From Pseudomonadota bacterium (GTDB lineage: Bacteria; Pseudomonadota; Alphaproteobacteria; Rhodospirillales; Rhodospirillaceae): a stretch of DNA of 6,081 nt. This document shows positions 4,434 through 6,081 of this stretch, piece after piece. The stretch is taken from NCBI GenBank assembly GCA_023396465.1, contig JAEWWF010000388.1:1-6081 (forward strand), read 5' to 3'. Under the pieces are notes generated by a model that ran no database searches, was not told the DNA's origin, and saw only the letters and a list, made by a program, of their open reading frames with translations. Every line of letters begins with the position of its first letter. Position 1 is the stretch's first letter. The position numbers and the translations under genes are program-made.

Positions 4434-5816
4434 ATGTCCTTCACCGTACCCGCTTCCCGCCCGTCCGGCCGCCGCCTTCGTGTCGCGGTCATCGGCACCG
4501 GCATCTCCGGATTGTCCTGTGCATGGCTGCTGTCGCGGGGCCATGACGTGACCGTCTATGAGCAGGACGAGCGCGTCGGCGGCCACAGCAATACGATCGT
4601 GGTGCCGACGCCGGACGGTCCGGTGCCGGTCGATACCGGCTTCATCGTCTACAACACCCTCAATTACCCCAACCTGACCGCCCTGTTCGACCATTTGGAG
4701 GTGCCCACCTACGGCACCGACATGAGCTTCGGCGTCTCCATCGACGGCGGCCGGGTGGAATACGGCGGATCAGGGCTCGGCGCCCTGTTCGCGCAAAAGC
4801 GCAATCTGGCGCGGCCACGCTTCTGGTCCATGCTGCGCGATCTCATGCGCTTTTACCGCACCGCCCCCGCTCTGCTGAGCGACCCGACGGCGGAAGGGCT
4901 GTCGCTGGGCGACTACCTCGACCGCGAAGGCTATGGCGAGCCCTTCCTGTACGACCACCTGCTGCCCATGGGAGCGGCCATCTGGTCGACGGCGGTGGAG
5001 GACATGCGCGCCCACCCCGCCACCGCCTTCATCCGCTTCTGCGACAACCATGGTCTGCTGAAGCTGACCGGCCGGCCGCAGTGGCGCACGGTGATCGGCG
5101 GCTCACGGGAATATGTGGCGCGGCTGACCGAACCCTATGCCGACCGCATCCGCCTTGGCGTCGGGGCCCGTGCCGTTACCCGGCTGGGCGGCGCCGTGCT
5201 GGTGGAAGGCAGCGATGGCAGCGTCGAAGCCTTCGATGACGTGGTGCTGGCGGTCCACGGCGATCAGGCCCTGCCGCTGCTGACCGATCCGACACCGGAG
5301 GAACAGGCGCTTCTCGGTGCCTTCCGCTACCAGCCCAACACCGCCTGGCTGCACACCGATCCCGGCCTGATGCCGCGCCGCAAGGCGGTGTGGTCGAGTT
5401 GGAACTACCTTTCCACCGGCCGCGACGGGCGCGATGCCGTCTCTGTCACCTATTGGATGAACAAGCTGCAACCGCTGACCACCCGCACCGACCTGTTCGT
5501 CACCCTCAACCCCGAGACCCCGCCGCGCGACGAAGCGGTGTTGCGCCGCATCGATTACGCCCATCCGCTGTTCGATGCCGCCGCCGTCGCGGCGCAGAAG
5601 CGCCTGTGGAGCTTGCAGGGCAGCCGCAACACCTGGTTCTGCGGCGCCTGGTTCGGCGCCGGCTTCCACGAGGATGGTCTGCAAGCCGGCTTGGCGGTGG
5701 CGGAAGCATTGGGCGGCGTGCGGCGGCCGTGGTCGGTGCCGGGGGAGTCGGCCCGCATCTTCCTCAGCCCCGCCACCCCGACGGGCACGCCGGCCCGGCC
5801 GGAGATGCCGGCATGA
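4434..5816 (+). CDS. FAD-dependent amine-oxidase-family oxidoreductase, likely UfaD-type fatty acid desaturase
   Basis: This is a 460-residue flavoprotein of the NAD/FAD-binding amine oxidase family (COG2907-like). The N-terminal Rossmann fold shows VAVIGTGISGLSCAWLL (17-33) with the GxGxxG glycines at 21, 23 and 26, Glu43 for the adenosine ribose, and RVGGHSNT (47-54). The C-terminal FAD signature is FCGAWFGAGFHEDGLQAG (402-419). There is no signal peptide or clear membrane helix. In R. sphaeroides the gene divergent from rpoE (RSP1091) belongs to the sigma-E regulon. As I recall, it was characterised as UfaD, which desaturates a methylated 18-carbon acyl chain on the way to furan fatty acids. 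That role is inferred here from synteny and family. The ATG at 4434 is preferred over the TTG at 4392. Only a weak GGA (4422-4424) precedes it. Its stop overlaps the next start in an ATGA. Confidence 0.85.
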   Translation: MSFTVPASRPSGRRLRVAVIGTGISGLSCAWLLSRGHDVTVYEQDERVGGHSNTIVVPTPDGPVPVDTGFIVYNTLNYPNLTALFDHLEVPTYGTDMSFGVSIDGGRVEYGGSGLGALFAQKRNLARPRFWSMLRDLMRFYRTAPALLSDPTAEGLSLGDYLDREGYGEPFLYDHLLPMGAAIWSTAVEDMRAHPATAFIRFCDNHGLLKLTGRPQWRTVIGGSREYVARLTEPYADRIRLGVGARAVTRLGGAVLVEGSDGSVEAFDDVVLAVHGDQALPLLTDPTPEEQALLGAFRYQPNTAWLHTDPGLMPRRKAVWSSWNYLSTGRDGRDAVSVTYWMNKLQPLTTRTDLFVTLNPETPPRDEAVLRRIDYAHPLFDAAAVAAQKRLWSLQGSRNTWFCGAWFGAGFHEDGLQAGLAVAEALGGVRRPWSVPGESARIFLSPATPTGTPARPEMPA

Positions 5817-6081
5817 CCACCACCAACGCCTCCGCCCTTTACCGGGGCACGGTGGTTCACCACCGCTTCCTGCCCAAGGCCCACGCCCTGCGCTACCGGG
5901 TGTTCTCGCTGCTGGTGGACCTGGACGAGTTGCCGCAACTTGACCAGCGCCTGCGCCTGTTCGGCCACAACCGGCGGGCGGTTCTGTCGCTGCGGGACCG
6001 CGACCACGGCCCCGGCGACGGTACTCCGCTGAAGACTTGGGTGGAACGGGAACTGGCGCAGGCCGGCATCACCGCCGGCGG
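5813..6081 (+). CDS. DUF1365 family protein, N-terminal part (possible UfaO-type)
   Basis: The 89 visible residues begin MTTTNASALYRGTVVHHRF and continue with the DUF1365 hallmark KAHALRYRVFSLLVDLDELP (about 22-41), then LFGHNRRAVLSLRDRDHGPG (49-68). The gene runs off the right edge. The ATG shares four bases (ATGA, 5813-5816) with the stop of the FAD enzyme, which implies coupled translation. DUF1365 genes commonly follow this flavoprotein and precede a cyclopropane-fatty-acid-synthase-like methyltransferase (COG3496/COG2230 neighbourhoods). The R. sphaeroides gene in this position, RSP1090, is, as I recall, the one named UfaO for the oxygen-dependent furan-forming step. The biochemical role is therefore inferred. 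A cfa-like methyltransferase gene may lie just beyond the window. Confidence 0.85.
   Translation, partial: MTTTNASALYRGTVVHHRFLPKAHALRYRVFSLLVDLDELPQLDQRLRLFGHNRRAVLSLRDRDHGPGDGTPLKTWVERELAQAGITAG

Noticed and set aside
1..6081. tRNA, rRNA, CRISPR array, insertion sequence or prophage signals
   Set aside because: No repeat arrays, transposase motifs, target duplications or tRNA-like cloverleaf sequences were seen. Base composition is even across the window apart from the short AT-rich leader near 4400-4430.

Overview
This is a GC-rich, densely coding window that looks like an alphaproteobacterial chromosome. The main evidence is an RpoE/ChrR-type (ECF11) sigma factor and zinc anti-sigma pair, with matching promoters and a divergent fatty-acid-modification operon. 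This is the arrangement known from the singlet-oxygen response of Rhodobacter sphaeroides and its relatives. A photosynthetic or aerobic member of the Rhodospirillales or Rhodobacterales would fit, but the genus cannot be fixed from the sequence alone.

Layout. Positions 1-314 (minus) hold the N-terminal part of a DHA2-like MFS drug exporter that runs off the left edge. It is divergent from a LysR-family regulator (456-1397, plus), with a 141-bp intergenic region that contains two inverted repeats. The LysR gene converges on a four-gene minus-strand operon, with 4 bp between the two stop codons and one GC-rich hairpin spanning both. In transcription order the operon is rpoE-like ECF sigma (4184-3609), chrR-like anti-sigma (3612-2950, ATGA overlap), msrB (2927-2538) and a D-serine dehydratase/D-threonine aldolase-like PLP enzyme (2532-1402). 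A 249-bp divergent control region (4185-4433) separates this operon from a plus-strand operon. That one starts with an FAD-dependent oxidoreductase (4434-5816), the likely UfaD-type fatty acid desaturase, followed by a DUF1365 gene (5813 to the right edge, ATGA overlap).

How the genes work together. The control region carries two back-to-back promoter matches of the form TGATCC-N18/19-TA, the pattern recognised by sigma-E of the ChrR system. One faces the sigma/anti-sigma operon and one faces the FAD/DUF1365 operon. The inferred circuit is as follows: singlet oxygen or a related oxidant inactivates ChrR and frees the sigma factor. The sigma factor then raises its own operon, bringing methionine sulfoxide repair (MsrB) and the PLP enzyme with it, and also turns on membrane fatty-acid remodelling. 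The PLP enzyme is the unexpected member. The LysR/MFS pair on the left looks like a separate efflux-plus-regulator module.
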